DNA of 64,000 bases from Gaiellasilicea sp963850995 (GTDB taxonomy: Bacteria; Actinomycetota; Thermoleophilia; Gaiellales; Gaiellaceae): the NCBI GenBank assembly GCA_963850995.1, contig CAWKNQ010000026.1, positions 62,001-126,000 on the forward strand, written 5' to 3'. The stretch's first letter is position 1. Each line of letters opens with the position of its first letter. The position numbers were made by a program, and so were the translations under genes. The notes under the pieces were generated by a model. That model made no database searches and was not told the origin of the DNA. It worked only from the letters and a program-made list of their open reading frames with translations. Shown here in pieces: positions 49,407 to 56,988 of the stretch.

Positions 49407-50641
49407 GCAGCCACCTCCTCGGCGAGGCGCAGCAGCTCGGCGTCGAGGTCGTCGTCGCCCACGGGAATGACGTCGCTGCCCGCGAGGATCACGTCGAGCC
49501 CGCGCTCGCTCGCCGCTTCCGCGACGACGTCGATCGCCGCCGCCTTCAGCTCGATCAGGAACACCTCGGCCTCGACCCGCTCGAGCTCGTCGCGCAGCGT
49601 CGGCCGGTCGGAGAGGCTGCCCGAGACGTGGACGACATCGGCGCCGTGCTCGTCGCGCAGGTGAGCGGCGAGGAGGCCGTGAGCGGGCTCCGGGGCGGTC
49701 GAGAAGAAGGCGACGGTGCGGCCGGTCACGGGCTCGACCGGACGCGGGCGCAGGATCGTCGCGACGACGCGGGGAGCAAGCTCGGCCGCCCGCTCGCGCA
49801 GCTCCTCCCAGCCGGAGCCCTCCTCGGCCATCGTCAGGACGACGAGGTCGGAGATCCGGTGGCGGTAGTCGTTCAGATACCCAGTGACCACGGCGGGATC
49901 CATCGTGCTGTTGACGACGAGGATCCGCCGATCGGTCTCGACGGGCGGGATGGCGGCGCCGCTGCCGTCGAAGAGGACGAGGTCCGGCTCGAGCTCGACG
50001 GCGAGCCGGGCGCCCTGGTGCACGTTCGAGAGGGAGACCGAGCCGGCCAGCCCTCCCCCGCAACGGCGGCAGCCCACCGTCTCGACGCCGGCGAGGGCGG
50101 CTGTCTCGAGGTAGTCGGAGGCCGCGTGCCTTCCGGAGCGCGAGAGCTCGAGCAGAGCCTCGAGGTCCGGCGCCACGGAGGCCACCTCCGGCTCGGGCGG
50201 TCCTCCACGCCCCATCGCGACCGCGACGACCTTCCGGTCACGCGCGTAGAGCCGCGCTGCGTGCGCCGTGATCGCGGTCTTCCCCACTCGCTTACCCGTG
50301 CCGACGATCCCGATCGACGGGAGCGGAAAGGGCTCGAGCTCGGGCGGGTCGAAGCGGAAGTCGGCGCCGACATAGGGCAGCCCGGCTGCGAGGACGCGGC
50401 TCGCAAAGCGGAAGCGCTCCTTCGGGCCGAGGACGGGCTCGTCGGAGAGGTCGACGACGAGCTCGGGGCGGTGCTCGGAGAGCGCTCGGTCGAGGTCGGT
50501 CGCGACGGCGACGCCGTAGTCCGAGTCCTCGCGCAGCTTCTCGGTCCCGCCGACGACGTGCGCGGCGACGAACTCGTACGGCAGCTCCTCGAGCGCCGCG
50601 CGCACCACCGGCGCGTAGTGCTCTCCGTCAATCAACGCCAA
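49403..50641 (-). CDS. cpgS: Cyclic 2,3-diphosphoglycerate synthetase
   Basis: A 412-residue protein resembling the archaeal enzyme that cyclises 2,3-bisphosphoglycerate with ATP. A P-loop lies at about residue 110 (IGIVGTGKRVGKTAITAHAA), followed by VVAVAMGRGGPPEPEV. The mid-region has a Cys pair (VGCRRCGGGLAG), then LVLFDGSGAAIPPVETDRR and ILVVNSTMDPAVVTGYL. The C-terminal third is a flavodoxin-like open sheet. Length is close to the archaeal enzyme (about 445). The start is a TTG at 50641, six bases after the metallophosphoesterase stop. The pairing with a 2-phosphoglycerate kinase gene makes the assignment much stronger. No activity has been shown for this protein. Confidence 0.82.
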   Translation of the reverse strand: MALIDGEHYAPVVRAALEELPYEFVAAHVVGGTEKLREDSDYGVAVATDLDRALSEHRPELVVDLSDEPVLGPKERFRFASRVLAAGLPYVGADFRFDPPELEPFPLPSIGIVGTGKRVGKTAITAHAARLYARDRKVVAVAMGRGGPPEPEVASVAPDLEALLELSRSGRHAASDYLETAALAGVETVGCRRCGGGLAGSVSLSNVHQGARLAVELEPDLVLFDGSGAAIPPVETDRRILVVNSTMDPAVVTGYLNDYRHRISDLVVLTMAEEGSGWEELRERAAELAPRVVATILRPRPVEPVTGRTVAFFSTAPEPAHGLLAAHLRDEHGADVVHVSGSLSDRPTLRDELERVEAEVFLIELKAAAIDVVAEAASERGLDVILAGSDVIPVGDDDLDAELLRLAEEVAA

Positions 50642-50647
50642 GGCTCG

Positions 50648-51460
50648 TCACGAGCGCGTCGTCACCTCGTCCTCGATCCGGCCCGTGTACTTCTCGTACT
50701 CGAACGTGTCGAGCGAGAACTGGATGATCCGCTCCTGGCCATGGAACGGGTGCTTGCGCCAGACCGCGACATGGCTGCCCGAGACCTCGACGACGTTGTA
50801 ACAGGGGCGTGTGTTGCCGCGCAGCCGCAGCGAGGAGACCGTGCCGGTGTTGACGACGAAGAGGTCCTCGAGCTTCCAGGCGTAGGGCACGTGCTTGTGC
50901 CCCGAGAGGACGAGGTGCACGCCCGAGCGCTGGAGGCACTCGATCGTGTCGCCGGCGTCGTAGATCACGTTGCGCTCGCGCCCGGTGCCCGGCACCGGCA
51001 AGAGGTGGTGATGGCAGACGAAGACGCGCAGCCGGCTCTCCTCCAGCGCGAACTGCTCCTCGATCCAGCGGTAGCGGCCGCGGCCGATCTGGCCGTGGTC
51101 GAGGTCGGGCTCGGTCGAGTCGACCGCCACGACCGTCGTCTCGCCGACGCGGACGACGGAGTTGCGGTCGCCGAACAGCTGCTCGAAATGGACGTAGCCG
51201 ACGTTGCGCGAGTCGTGGTTGCCGGGAATCACGACCATCGCCTCGCACTCGACCTTGTCGAGGTAGCGTCGCGCCTCTTCGTACTCGTGCTTGAAGCCGA
51301 ACGTCGTCAGGTCGCCGGAGCAGACGACGATGTCCGGCTTCAGGTCGTTGATCTCTGCGATCGCCCGCTCGAGCAGCCCGGGGACGAAGTACTGGCCACC
51401 GCAGTGGAGGTCGGACAGGTGCGCAATCGTGAACGTCGTTGCGCCGGGCGGCTCGGACAT
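50648..51460 (-). CDS. Calcineurin-like metallophosphoesterase
   Basis: A 270-residue phosphoesterase with a complete binuclear metal site: AHLSDLHCGG (DxH), VVCSGDLTTFG (GD), VIPGNHDSR (GNHD), FVCHHHLL (H) and VLSGHKHVPYAW (GHxH). The layout resembles the CpdA/Icc class, which cleave cyclic nucleotides or phosphodiesters. It is the first gene of the cpgS-pgk2-glpX operon, so an action on cyclic 2,3-diphosphoglycerate (opening the ring) is worth considering but is only inferred. It is divergent from the nuclease-like gene at 51496. Confidence 0.9.
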   Translation of the reverse strand: MSEPPGATTFTIAHLSDLHCGGQYFVPGLLERAIAEINDLKPDIVVCSGDLTTFGFKHEYEEARRYLDKVECEAMVVIPGNHDSRNVGYVHFEQLFGDRNSVVRVGETTVVAVDSTEPDLDHGQIGRGRYRWIEEQFALEESRLRVFVCHHHLLPVPGTGRERNVIYDAGDTIECLQRSGVHLVLSGHKHVPYAWKLEDLFVVNTGTVSSLRLRGNTRPCYNVVEVSGSHVAVWRKHPFHGQERIIQFSLDTFEYEKYTGRIEDEVTTRS

Positions 51461-51495
51461 GCGGAAAGCATAGGTCGTCCGAAGGGGTCGCTACT

Positions 51496-51873
51496 TTGAG
51501 GCTCGTGCCCCGGCCCGAGCCAGCGTTCCGCGCCTACACAGGCACGGAACCGCCGAAATTCGTCAACGAGGTCGAGCTCGAGTGCGCGAAGATGCTCGAC
51601 TTCTACGGCGTTCCCTGGGCGTACGAGCCGCGGACGTTCGTGCTCGAGCGGGACGCCCAGGGCCGGGTCACGAGCGCGTTCACGCCCGACTTCTACCTCC
51701 CGGAGCAGGACCTGTACGTCGAGGTGACCGTGATGCGGCAGTCGCTCGTGACACGGAAGAACCGCAAGCTGCGCGAAGTCCGACGGCTCTATCCGGAGGT
51801 CAACGTCAAGCTCTTCTACCGGCGCGACATCGAGCGCCTCGCCCAGCGATTACGCCTCCGCCTCGCCAGCTAG
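51496..51873 (+). CDS. Nuclease-fold (PD-(D/E)XK-like) small protein
   Basis: A 125-residue protein. After a conserved helix (VNEVELECAKMLDFYGVPW) comes a core resembling small restriction-like nucleases: TSAFTPDFYLPEQDLYVEVT, then KNRKLREVRRLYPEVNVKLF. The D and E of the metal site are present (PDFY and VEV), but the residue two after the Glu is Thr rather than the usual Lys, so activity is uncertain. TTG 51496 follows GAAGGGG by eight bases; GTG 51505 is possible. Its end overlaps the HPRT coding region in another frame. Confidence 0.7.
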   Translation: MRLVPRPEPAFRAYTGTEPPKFVNEVELECAKMLDFYGVPWAYEPRTFVLERDAQGRVTSAFTPDFYLPEQDLYVEVTVMRQSLVTRKNRKLREVRRLYPEVNVKLFYRRDIERLAQRLRLRLAS

Positions 51874-52463
51874 CCGCCCAGCTCGCCGCGGACGGGCACC
51901 CGATCGGGGAGGTCTACCTGTCCCGGGAGGAGATCGCCCGACGCGTCGCCGAGCTCGGCGCGGAGCTCGCAGACGCCTATGCGGGGCTCGAGCCGCTCCT
52001 GGTGGCGCCGCTCAAGTCGAGCGCCGTCTTCCTCACCGACCTCTCGCGCGCGCTGCCGATCCCGCACGGTCTCGACTTCCTCGAGCTGGCCGCGTACGCG
52101 AGCGGCGGTTCGGGTGCGGTCAAGCTGCTGAAGGACCTCGACACGCCGATCGTCGGCCGGCACGTGCTCGTCGTCGAGGACGTGGTCGACACCGGCCTGA
52201 CCCTGAACTTCCTCGCGCGGACGCTGTCGCTGCGTGAGCCGGCCGGCCTCGCCGCCGTCACCCTGCTCGACCGCCCATACCGCCGCCTCGTCGACGACGT
52301 GCCGCTCGGTTACGTGGGCTTCACCGTTCCGGACGAGCTCTTCGCGGGCTACGGGCTCGGCCTGGACGAGCGCTGGCGGGCGCTGCCCGACCTGCACGTG
52401 GTCACCGTCGAGGAGCTGCCCGGCCGTCTGACCGGCGACGGCTACCGCCGCGACGCCGCCTAG
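51849..52463 (+). CDS. hpt: Hypoxanthine phosphoribosyltransferase, start codon unclear
   Basis: A purine salvage enzyme joining hypoxanthine or guanine to PRPP. The family opening is PIGEVYLSREEIARRVAELG, the PRPP loop is VLVVEDVVDTGLTLNFL, and VPLGYVGFTVPDELFAGYGL with DERWR marks the C-terminus. The 5' end is odd: no ATG, GTG or TTG lies near the start of homology. An ATT at 51849 is the closest candidate, inside the nuclease-like gene; the frame is open much further up without matching sequence. Options are an ATT start, coupling to the upstream gene, or a lost base. The TAG stop (52461-52463) is the first codon of the palindrome at 52461-52627. Confidence 0.85.
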   Translation: MTPPPRQLAAQLAADGHPIGEVYLSREEIARRVAELGAELADAYAGLEPLLVAPLKSSAVFLTDLSRALPIPHGLDFLELAAYASGGSGAVKLLKDLDTPIVGRHVLVVEDVVDTGLTLNFLARTLSLREPAGLAAVTLLDRPYRRLVDDVPLGYVGFTVPDELFAGYGLGLDERWRALPDLHVVTVEELPGRLTGDGYRRDAA

Positions 52464-52627
52464 ATGGTTGATCGGTAATTGGCGTGCTCGCGGGGGCGAT
52501 CCAGACCAAGCTGGGGGCCGCACTCGGCCGCAGCCAAGGCTGGTTGCCTTGGCAAGGTCGAGGGTGGCTCCCGGCGCCGTGTCTGGGTCGTCATCCGCGA
52601 GTGCGGTAATTGCCGATCAATCATCTA
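52461..52627. repeat. Long palindromic element (167 bp) between two convergent genes
   Basis: The whole space between hpt and the M23 peptidase gene is one imperfect palindrome. The outer arms are TAGATGGTTGATCGGTAATT (from 52461) and, on the other strand, TAGATGATTGATCGGCAATT (from 52627). Complementarity continues inward (GCTCGCGGGGGCGATCCAGAC against CTCGCGGATGACGACCCAGAC, in part) to a core hairpin CCAAGG (52534-52539), seven-base loop, CCTTGG (52547-52552). Both outer TAG triplets are the stop codons of the flanking genes. It could be a MITE-like insertion, a structured RNA or a two-way terminator; there is no T-run typical of intrinsic termination. Confidence 0.75.
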
Positions 52628-53818
52628 GAGGTAGCCGAGCGGGTCGGTCGGCGACCCGTTGATGCGCACCTCGAAGTGCACGTGCGGGCCGGTGGAGTTG
52701 CCCGTGTTCCCGGAGTAGGCGATCAGCTGGCCCTGCGCGACCGACTGGCCGACGCCGGCCGCGACGATCGTGTTGTGGCCGTACGCCGTGGCGACCCCGT
52801 TCCCGTGGTCGACGACGACGAGGTTCCCGTATCCGCCCATCCAGCCGGCGACGATCACGGTCCCCGCGGCCGACGCGACGACGGGTGTGCCGTTCGGGAC
52901 GGCCAGGTCGATCCCCTCGTGCATCCGGCCCCAACGCCAGCCGAAGCCGCTCGTCAGGACGCCGTGCACAGGCCAGACGAAGCCCGCGGCGGAGGCGGCG
53001 CCGGTCGGCGCGGGCACGACGGAAGCGCTCTGCGCGGCGCGAATCCGCGCACTGAGCGCAGAGCTCTGCGCCTGCAGCTCGCGCATGTGCGCGAGCGCCT
53101 CCGACTTGTCCTCCCGCACGGTGGCGAGCGTCGCCTGCTTGTCGCGCCGCGCCGTCGCAAGCTCGCGCTGGCTCCAGGCGAGCCGGTCGCGGACGGCGCG
53201 CTGCTCGGCCGTCCGTGCAGCAACCGTGCGGGTCGTCTCGGCGACCTGCCTGCGCGTCCGCCTCGTCGAGTTGCGCGTCTCCTGCATGTTCAGCTTCGCC
53301 GATGCGACCTCCCCCGCGATCCGATCGTCCTGACGGCCGATCTCGTTCAGGAACTCGAGCTGGTCGAGCATCTCCGAGAAGCTCGACGAGTCGAGGACGA
53401 CGTTCAGCGTCGAGGTCCGCTCGGTGGTGTAGATCTCGACGACACGTTTGCTCAGCCGCGCGATCGCGCCCTTGTGCTGATGCTGGAGGAAGATCAGCTT
53501 GCGGGTCTGGAGCGCGTAGAGCTGGTTGAGCCGGTCGAGCTTGCGTTGGTGGAGGTCGAGGACGACCTCGAGCTGGTCGAGCCGAGCCGACGCGATGTCG
53601 ACGTCGTCCTGAAGCGCGTGGATCTTCGCCGACACGGTCTCGATCTGCGAGGTGAGCACTCCCTCGCGCTCACGCGCGGCCTCGATCTTCCCCTCGAGGA
53701 CGTCGATGCGGGCATCGAGAATCTCTTTCCGATCCGAGAAGCTCTCCTGGCCGAAGGCAGGGCCGACGACGAGGAGGAGGCAGGCCAGCAGGAGGCCGAT
53801 TGCGATGCGGAAGCGCAT
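52625..53818 (-). CDS. Secreted M23 (LytM) peptidase with N-terminal coiled coil
   Basis: A 397-residue EnvC/RipC-like peptidoglycan hydrolase. It has a signal peptide (FRIAIGLLLACLLLVVGPAFG), a long coiled coil over about 25-270 (EILDARIDVLEGKIEAARER, LYALQTRKLIFLQHQHKGA), and an M23 domain at the end. The zinc residues are present: HEGIDLAVP (H and D) and PHVHFEVR (HxH), so the enzyme should be active rather than a mere activator. Coiled-coil M23 proteins often work with FtsEX in division, but no ftsEX is here. The TAG stop lies within the palindromic element. Confidence 0.93.
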   Translation of the reverse strand: MRFRIAIGLLLACLLLVVGPAFGQESFSDRKEILDARIDVLEGKIEAAREREGVLTSQIETVSAKIHALQDDVDIASARLDQLEVVLDLHQRKLDRLNQLYALQTRKLIFLQHQHKGAIARLSKRVVEIYTTERTSTLNVVLDSSSFSEMLDQLEFLNEIGRQDDRIAGEVASAKLNMQETRNSTRRTRRQVAETTRTVAARTAEQRAVRDRLAWSQRELATARRDKQATLATVREDKSEALAHMRELQAQSSALSARIRAAQSASVVPAPTGAASAAGFVWPVHGVLTSGFGWRWGRMHEGIDLAVPNGTPVVASAAGTVIVAGWMGGYGNLVVVDHGNGVATAYGHNTIVAAGVGQSVAQGQLIAYSGNTGNSTGPHVHFEVRINGSPTDPLGYL

Positions 53819-53898
53819 TCGAGGGTAGTTTCGTCAGGGGGTCGGCCGTCCCTCTTGGACAGCGAGCGCGCACTTTAGCCGCAAATTGCGGGTTTTTG

Positions 53899-54063
53899 CT
53901 ACTCGGGCTCGGGCTCAGGCACCACCACCGGCCCGGGCAGGTCGCCTTCGTCCGGGGGCGGATACGGCTCGGGCTCCGTCGGCGGCTGCGGCGGCTCGCC
54001 CTCGTCGGGCGGCGGATACGGCTCGGGAACGGGTTGCGGCGGCTGTGGCTCGGGCGGCTCCAT
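53899..54063 (-). CDS. Small Pro/Glu-rich protein
   Basis: A 54-residue open frame from ATG 54063 to TAG 53899, ten bases after the ccmI-like stop on the same strand. It is almost wholly Pro, Glu and Gly, with the repeat PEPYPPPDEG occurring twice (about 13-22 and 31-40). Such a sequence is disordered and cannot be an enzyme. The exact amino-acid repeat, encoded with matching DNA repeats, suggests real translation but may also reflect simple sequence. No signal peptide or helix is present. Between it and the M23 gene (53819-53898) lies a small hairpin with a T-run pointing the wrong way for either gene. Confidence 0.45.
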   Translation of the reverse strand: MEPPEPQPPQPVPEPYPPPDEGEPPQPPTEPEPYPPPDEGDLPGPVVVPEPEPE

Positions 54064-54073
54064 GCGCCGCGTC

Positions 54074-54403
54074 CTACCCCGGCCGCTCGGCCTTCACACG
54101 TCCGGAGACGCCGGCGCGCGGCTCGAGCGCACGGAGCGCGTCGGCCGCCTCGCGCCGCAGCGGGCCGACGAGAGCCCGGTAGTCCTCGTCCGAGACCTTG
54201 CCGGTGCGATGGTCGAGCTCGAGCTCCTTCAACGCCGCGAGCGCCCGGTCGCGAGCCTCGGCGAGCTCGAGCCGCCTGCGCTCCAGCTCGCCCGGCTCGT
54301 CGAGCGTGTCGCGCTCCGGCGCGGGCTCGCGGAGGTAGGGCAGGGCGACGAGCACGACGCACGCCGCCGCAAGGAGCGCGCCGAGGAGGAGCGCCACGCT
54401 CAC
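54074..54403 (-). CDS. CcmI-like cytochrome c maturation protein (short form)
   Basis: A 109-residue protein with one N-terminal membrane helix (LLLGALLAAACVVLVALPYL) and a charged coiled coil with LAEARDRALAALKELELDHR followed by TGKVSDEDYRALVGPLRREA, the hallmark N-terminal region of CcmI. The TPR half found in proteobacterial CcmI is missing. In that system CcmI helps hand apocytochrome to CcmF. Its GTG start overlaps the ccmF stop by three bases (GTGA arrangement), placing it in the ccmE-ccmF unit. Confidence 0.75.
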   Translation of the reverse strand: MSVALLLGALLAAACVVLVALPYLREPAPERDTLDEPGELERRRLELAEARDRALAALKELELDHRTGKVSDEDYRALVGPLRREAADALRALEPRAGVSGRVKAERPG

Positions 54404-56394
54404 GGTTTGACCGCCGCCTCGGCGCCGCTGTAGCGCAGCGCCAGCCGCCGCTGCTCGCGCGCGTCCGGCCACAGCGTGATCGCGGAGCCGAGCAGGAAGA
54501 CGAGCCCTGCGAGCCAGAGCAGGTTCACGAGCGGCTTGACGAAGACCCTCAGGTAGACGGTGCCGTCGGCGTTCACCTGCTCGGCGATCACGAACAGGTC
54601 CTCGCCCGTGACGAGGTCGTGCCGGATCCCGACCTCGTTCGAGACCTGCCGTTCCGCGGTGTAGGCGTTCTTTCCCGCCGCGACGGTGCCGAGCTGTTCC
54701 CCGTCCCGCTCGACGTCGACGAGGGCTCGGATCTCGGTCGCGTTCGCGCCCTCGCGCTCGCGGAGCTCGCGGTAGGTGAGCCGGTAGTCCGAGACGGCGA
54801 TCGAGTCGCCCCGCGCGAGCTTCCCTTCGACGACGCTGTCGTAGGCGCTCGCGCCCGCAATCCCGATCGCGAGCAGGACGACGGCTGCGTGGACGACATA
54901 GCCCCCGTAGCGGCGCCGGTTGCGCGCCACGAGCGCGGAGAAGGCCGCGGGCCACGAGCCGCCGGAAAGCGCTCGCCGGGCCCGGGTGCCGCGGATGAAC
55001 TCGAGCGCGATCGAGGCGAGGACGAAGGCGGAGAACGTGTAGGCGACGAGGCCTGGGATCGAGGATCCTGCGCCGAGCGCGAGCAACGCGAGCCCGGTGA
55101 GGAGGGCGACGCCGGCAGGCCAGGCGAACGTCAGGCCGAGGCTGCGCAGCGAGGCCCGGCGCCAGGCGACAAGCGGCCCGATCCCCATCAGGAGCAGGAG
55201 CGGCAGCCCGAAGACGCGCAGGAAGAAGTCGTAGTAGCCGCGGCCGACGATCCTGGACTCGCCGAGCACCGCCTCGTGCACGAGCGGATAGGCGACGCCC
55301 CAGAGGATCGTCAACGTGAGCGCCACGAGCAGCAGGTTGTTGTAGAGGAACGTCGCCTCACGTGAGACGAGCGACTCGAGCCGGGCACGGGTCCGCAGCA
55401 GGGGAAGCCTGGCGAAGACGAGCGCCAGCGACCCGGCGACCACGATGGTCAAGAAGGTCAGGAACCAGGGCCCGATCGCGCTCTCCGTGAACGAGTGGAC
55501 CGAGCTGAGGATCCCGGACCGGGTCAGGAACGTGCCGAAGATGGAGAGCGAGAAGGCGAGGATGACCAGGAGCACGTTCCAGAGGCGGAGCATCCCCCGC
55601 TTCTCCTGCACCATCACCGAGTGCAGGTAGGCGGTCGCAGCGAGCCACGGCATCAGGGCCGCGTTCTCGACCGGGTCCCAGGCGTAGAACCCACCCCACC
55701 CGACCTCCTCGTAGGCCCACTTCGCGCCGATCAGCTGACCGATGCCGAGCGCCGTCCAGGCGACGAGCGTCGCTCGGCGCGTGACGACGATCCAGCGCTC
55801 GTCCGTTCGGCGCGCGAGCAACGAGCCCATCGCGAAGGCGAACGGGATCGTCAGCCCGACGAAGCCGAGGTAGAGGAAGATCGGGTGGCTGAGCATGTAC
55901 GGGTTCTGGAGGCTCGGGTTCAGCCCGCGGCCGTCGGCGGGCGGGGCCTGTGTCACGAACGGGCTCGCCACGAAGACGAGCAGGAACGAGAAGAAGACGG
56001 CGACGCCGCCGAGCACCGGCACGACCCAGGCGAGCAGGTCTCGCGCCGTCCGGCGCACCGCGAGAATCGCAGCGGCCGAGTATCCGGTGAGGAGCACGAG
56101 CCAGAAGAGGAGCGACCCCTCCTGCCCGCCCCAGAAGGCTGAGAGCGTGTAGCGGAGCGGCAGCTCGTCGCTCGTGAACTGCCAGACGTAGACGAACGAG
56201 TAGTCGCGTCGGGCGAGCGCCGCGAAAAGGATCACCGAAGCGACGACGGCGGTACCGAAGGCGGCGAGAAGAGCGTTCTGTGCGGATTGGGCGAGACGGC
56301 GCCGGCGCGTCCCGGCCGCGTACGCGCCCGCGACGACGGCGAAGAGCGCGAGCCCGAACGTGGCGACGAGCGCGGCGCGGCCGAGCTCAGGCAC
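54400..56394 (-). CDS. ccmF: Cytochrome c heme lyase subunit CcmF
   Basis: A 664-residue membrane protein with about 15 helices that attaches heme to apocytochrome c on the outer face of the membrane. The tryptophan-rich WWD-type segment is visible as GWGGFYAWDPVENAALMPWL (about residue 220), with its flanking His residues. LWGGQEGSLLFWL-type sequence appears as FWGGQEGSLLFWLVLL. A large external loop near the C-terminus (about 530-620) is typical. It lies nine bases after ccmE. The ABC transporter part (ccmABCD) is not in the window. Confidence 0.94.
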   Translation of the reverse strand: MPELGRAALVATFGLALFAVVAGAYAAGTRRRRLAQSAQNALLAAFGTAVVASVILFAALARRDYSFVYVWQFTSDELPLRYTLSAFWGGQEGSLLFWLVLLTGYSAAAILAVRRTARDLLAWVVPVLGGVAVFFSFLLVFVASPFVTQAPPADGRGLNPSLQNPYMLSHPIFLYLGFVGLTIPFAFAMGSLLARRTDERWIVVTRRATLVAWTALGIGQLIGAKWAYEEVGWGGFYAWDPVENAALMPWLAATAYLHSVMVQEKRGMLRLWNVLLVILAFSLSIFGTFLTRSGILSSVHSFTESAIGPWFLTFLTIVVAGSLALVFARLPLLRTRARLESLVSREATFLYNNLLLVALTLTILWGVAYPLVHEAVLGESRIVGRGYYDFFLRVFGLPLLLLMGIGPLVAWRRASLRSLGLTFAWPAGVALLTGLALLALGAGSSIPGLVAYTFSAFVLASIALEFIRGTRARRALSGGSWPAAFSALVARNRRRYGGYVVHAAVVLLAIGIAGASAYDSVVEGKLARGDSIAVSDYRLTYRELREREGANATEIRALVDVERDGEQLGTVAAGKNAYTAERQVSNEVGIRHDLVTGEDLFVIAEQVNADGTVYLRVFVKPLVNLLWLAGLVFLLGSAITLWPDAREQRRLALRYSGAEAAVKP

Positions 56395-56403
56395 GGCTGG
56401 GCA

Positions 56404-56805
56404 CTACTCCGATTTCTTGGCGGTGTACTTCGACGGGCACTTCGTCACGAGCGAGTCCTTCCTCGCGACGAAGACGCCGTTCCGGAGCTCGCCCTTGACG
56501 GACACCTCCCGGCCGACACGGAACTGGTCGGAGACGGAGCCGGTGTACAGCACCTTCACGGTCTTCTTCGAAGTGCCGTCCCGGTCGCGAAGCGCGAAGC
56601 GGAGGCCGTCGCCGTAGGAGTCACCCTTGTAGCCCGGTTGAACGTGCCCGACGAGGGTGACCACGCCGGTCTTGCCCGCGAGCTCGCTCGGGGCGACCGA
56701 CGGAGTCCCGCCGCCGGCGATCGACGTGTAGAGCAGGAAGACCGCCAGGACCGCGGCTACCGAGAGCGCGATCACCAGCCGCGCCGGATTGCGCTTCCCA
56801 GCCAC
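56404..56805 (-). CDS. ccmE: Heme chaperone CcmE, CXXXY type
   Basis: A 133-residue periplasmic-type heme carrier. One N-terminal helix (LVIALSVAAVLAVFLLYTSI) anchors a beta-barrel (OB-fold) with VTLVGHVQPGYKGDSYGDGL and VKVLYTGSVSDQFRVGREVS. The usual heme-binding His is replaced: the C-terminus reads LVTKCPSKYTAKK, so a Cys three residues before Tyr (CXXXY) is the likely ligand. This variant is known from archaea and some sulfate reducers and goes with a changed maturation route. GTG 56805 gives the normal length. The palindrome at 56822-56988 begins just upstream. Confidence 0.92.
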   Translation of the reverse strand: MAGKRNPARLVIALSVAAVLAVFLLYTSIAGGGTPSVAPSELAGKTGVVTLVGHVQPGYKGDSYGDGLRFALRDRDGTSKKTVKVLYTGSVSDQFRVGREVSVKGELRNGVFVARKDSLVTKCPSKYTAKKSE

Positions 56806-56821
56806 GGCTGGATCGTAGCTC

Positions 56822-56988
56822 GGAGGAGGGTCTGGCGGAACGTCGCTCGTCGCCAGGGCGCGATGCTCGTTCCGAGGCAAGGACGCAGGGAGCGCCGATA
56901 GCCGAAGCTATCGGCGCGACTGAGGACGCAGCATCGGGGCGAGCAGCGCGGCCTGGCGGCTCAGCCGATGTTTCGCCAGACCCTCCTA
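56822..56988. repeat. Long palindromic element (about 167 bp) upstream of ccmE
   Basis: The space between ccmE and the small gene at 56989 is a second long imperfect palindrome. The outer arms are AGGAGGGTCTGGCGGAACGT (from 56824) and, on the other strand, AGGAGGGTCTGGCGAAACAT (from 56987). Pairing continues through CGCCAGG-CGCG-TGCTCG to a perfect core stem GCGCCGATAGC (56892-56902), loop CGAA, GCTATCGGCGC (56907-56917). Length and layout match the element at 52461, but the sequence differs, so this is a similar architecture rather than a copy. A transcript across it would fold into a rod. Confidence 0.75.

Noticed and set aside
53879..53897. Small hairpin CCGCAA-A-TTGCGG followed by a T-run as an intrinsic terminator
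   Set aside because: The T-run follows the stem only on the plus strand, and no plus-strand gene ends here. Both neighbouring genes are on the minus strand, where no T-run follows.
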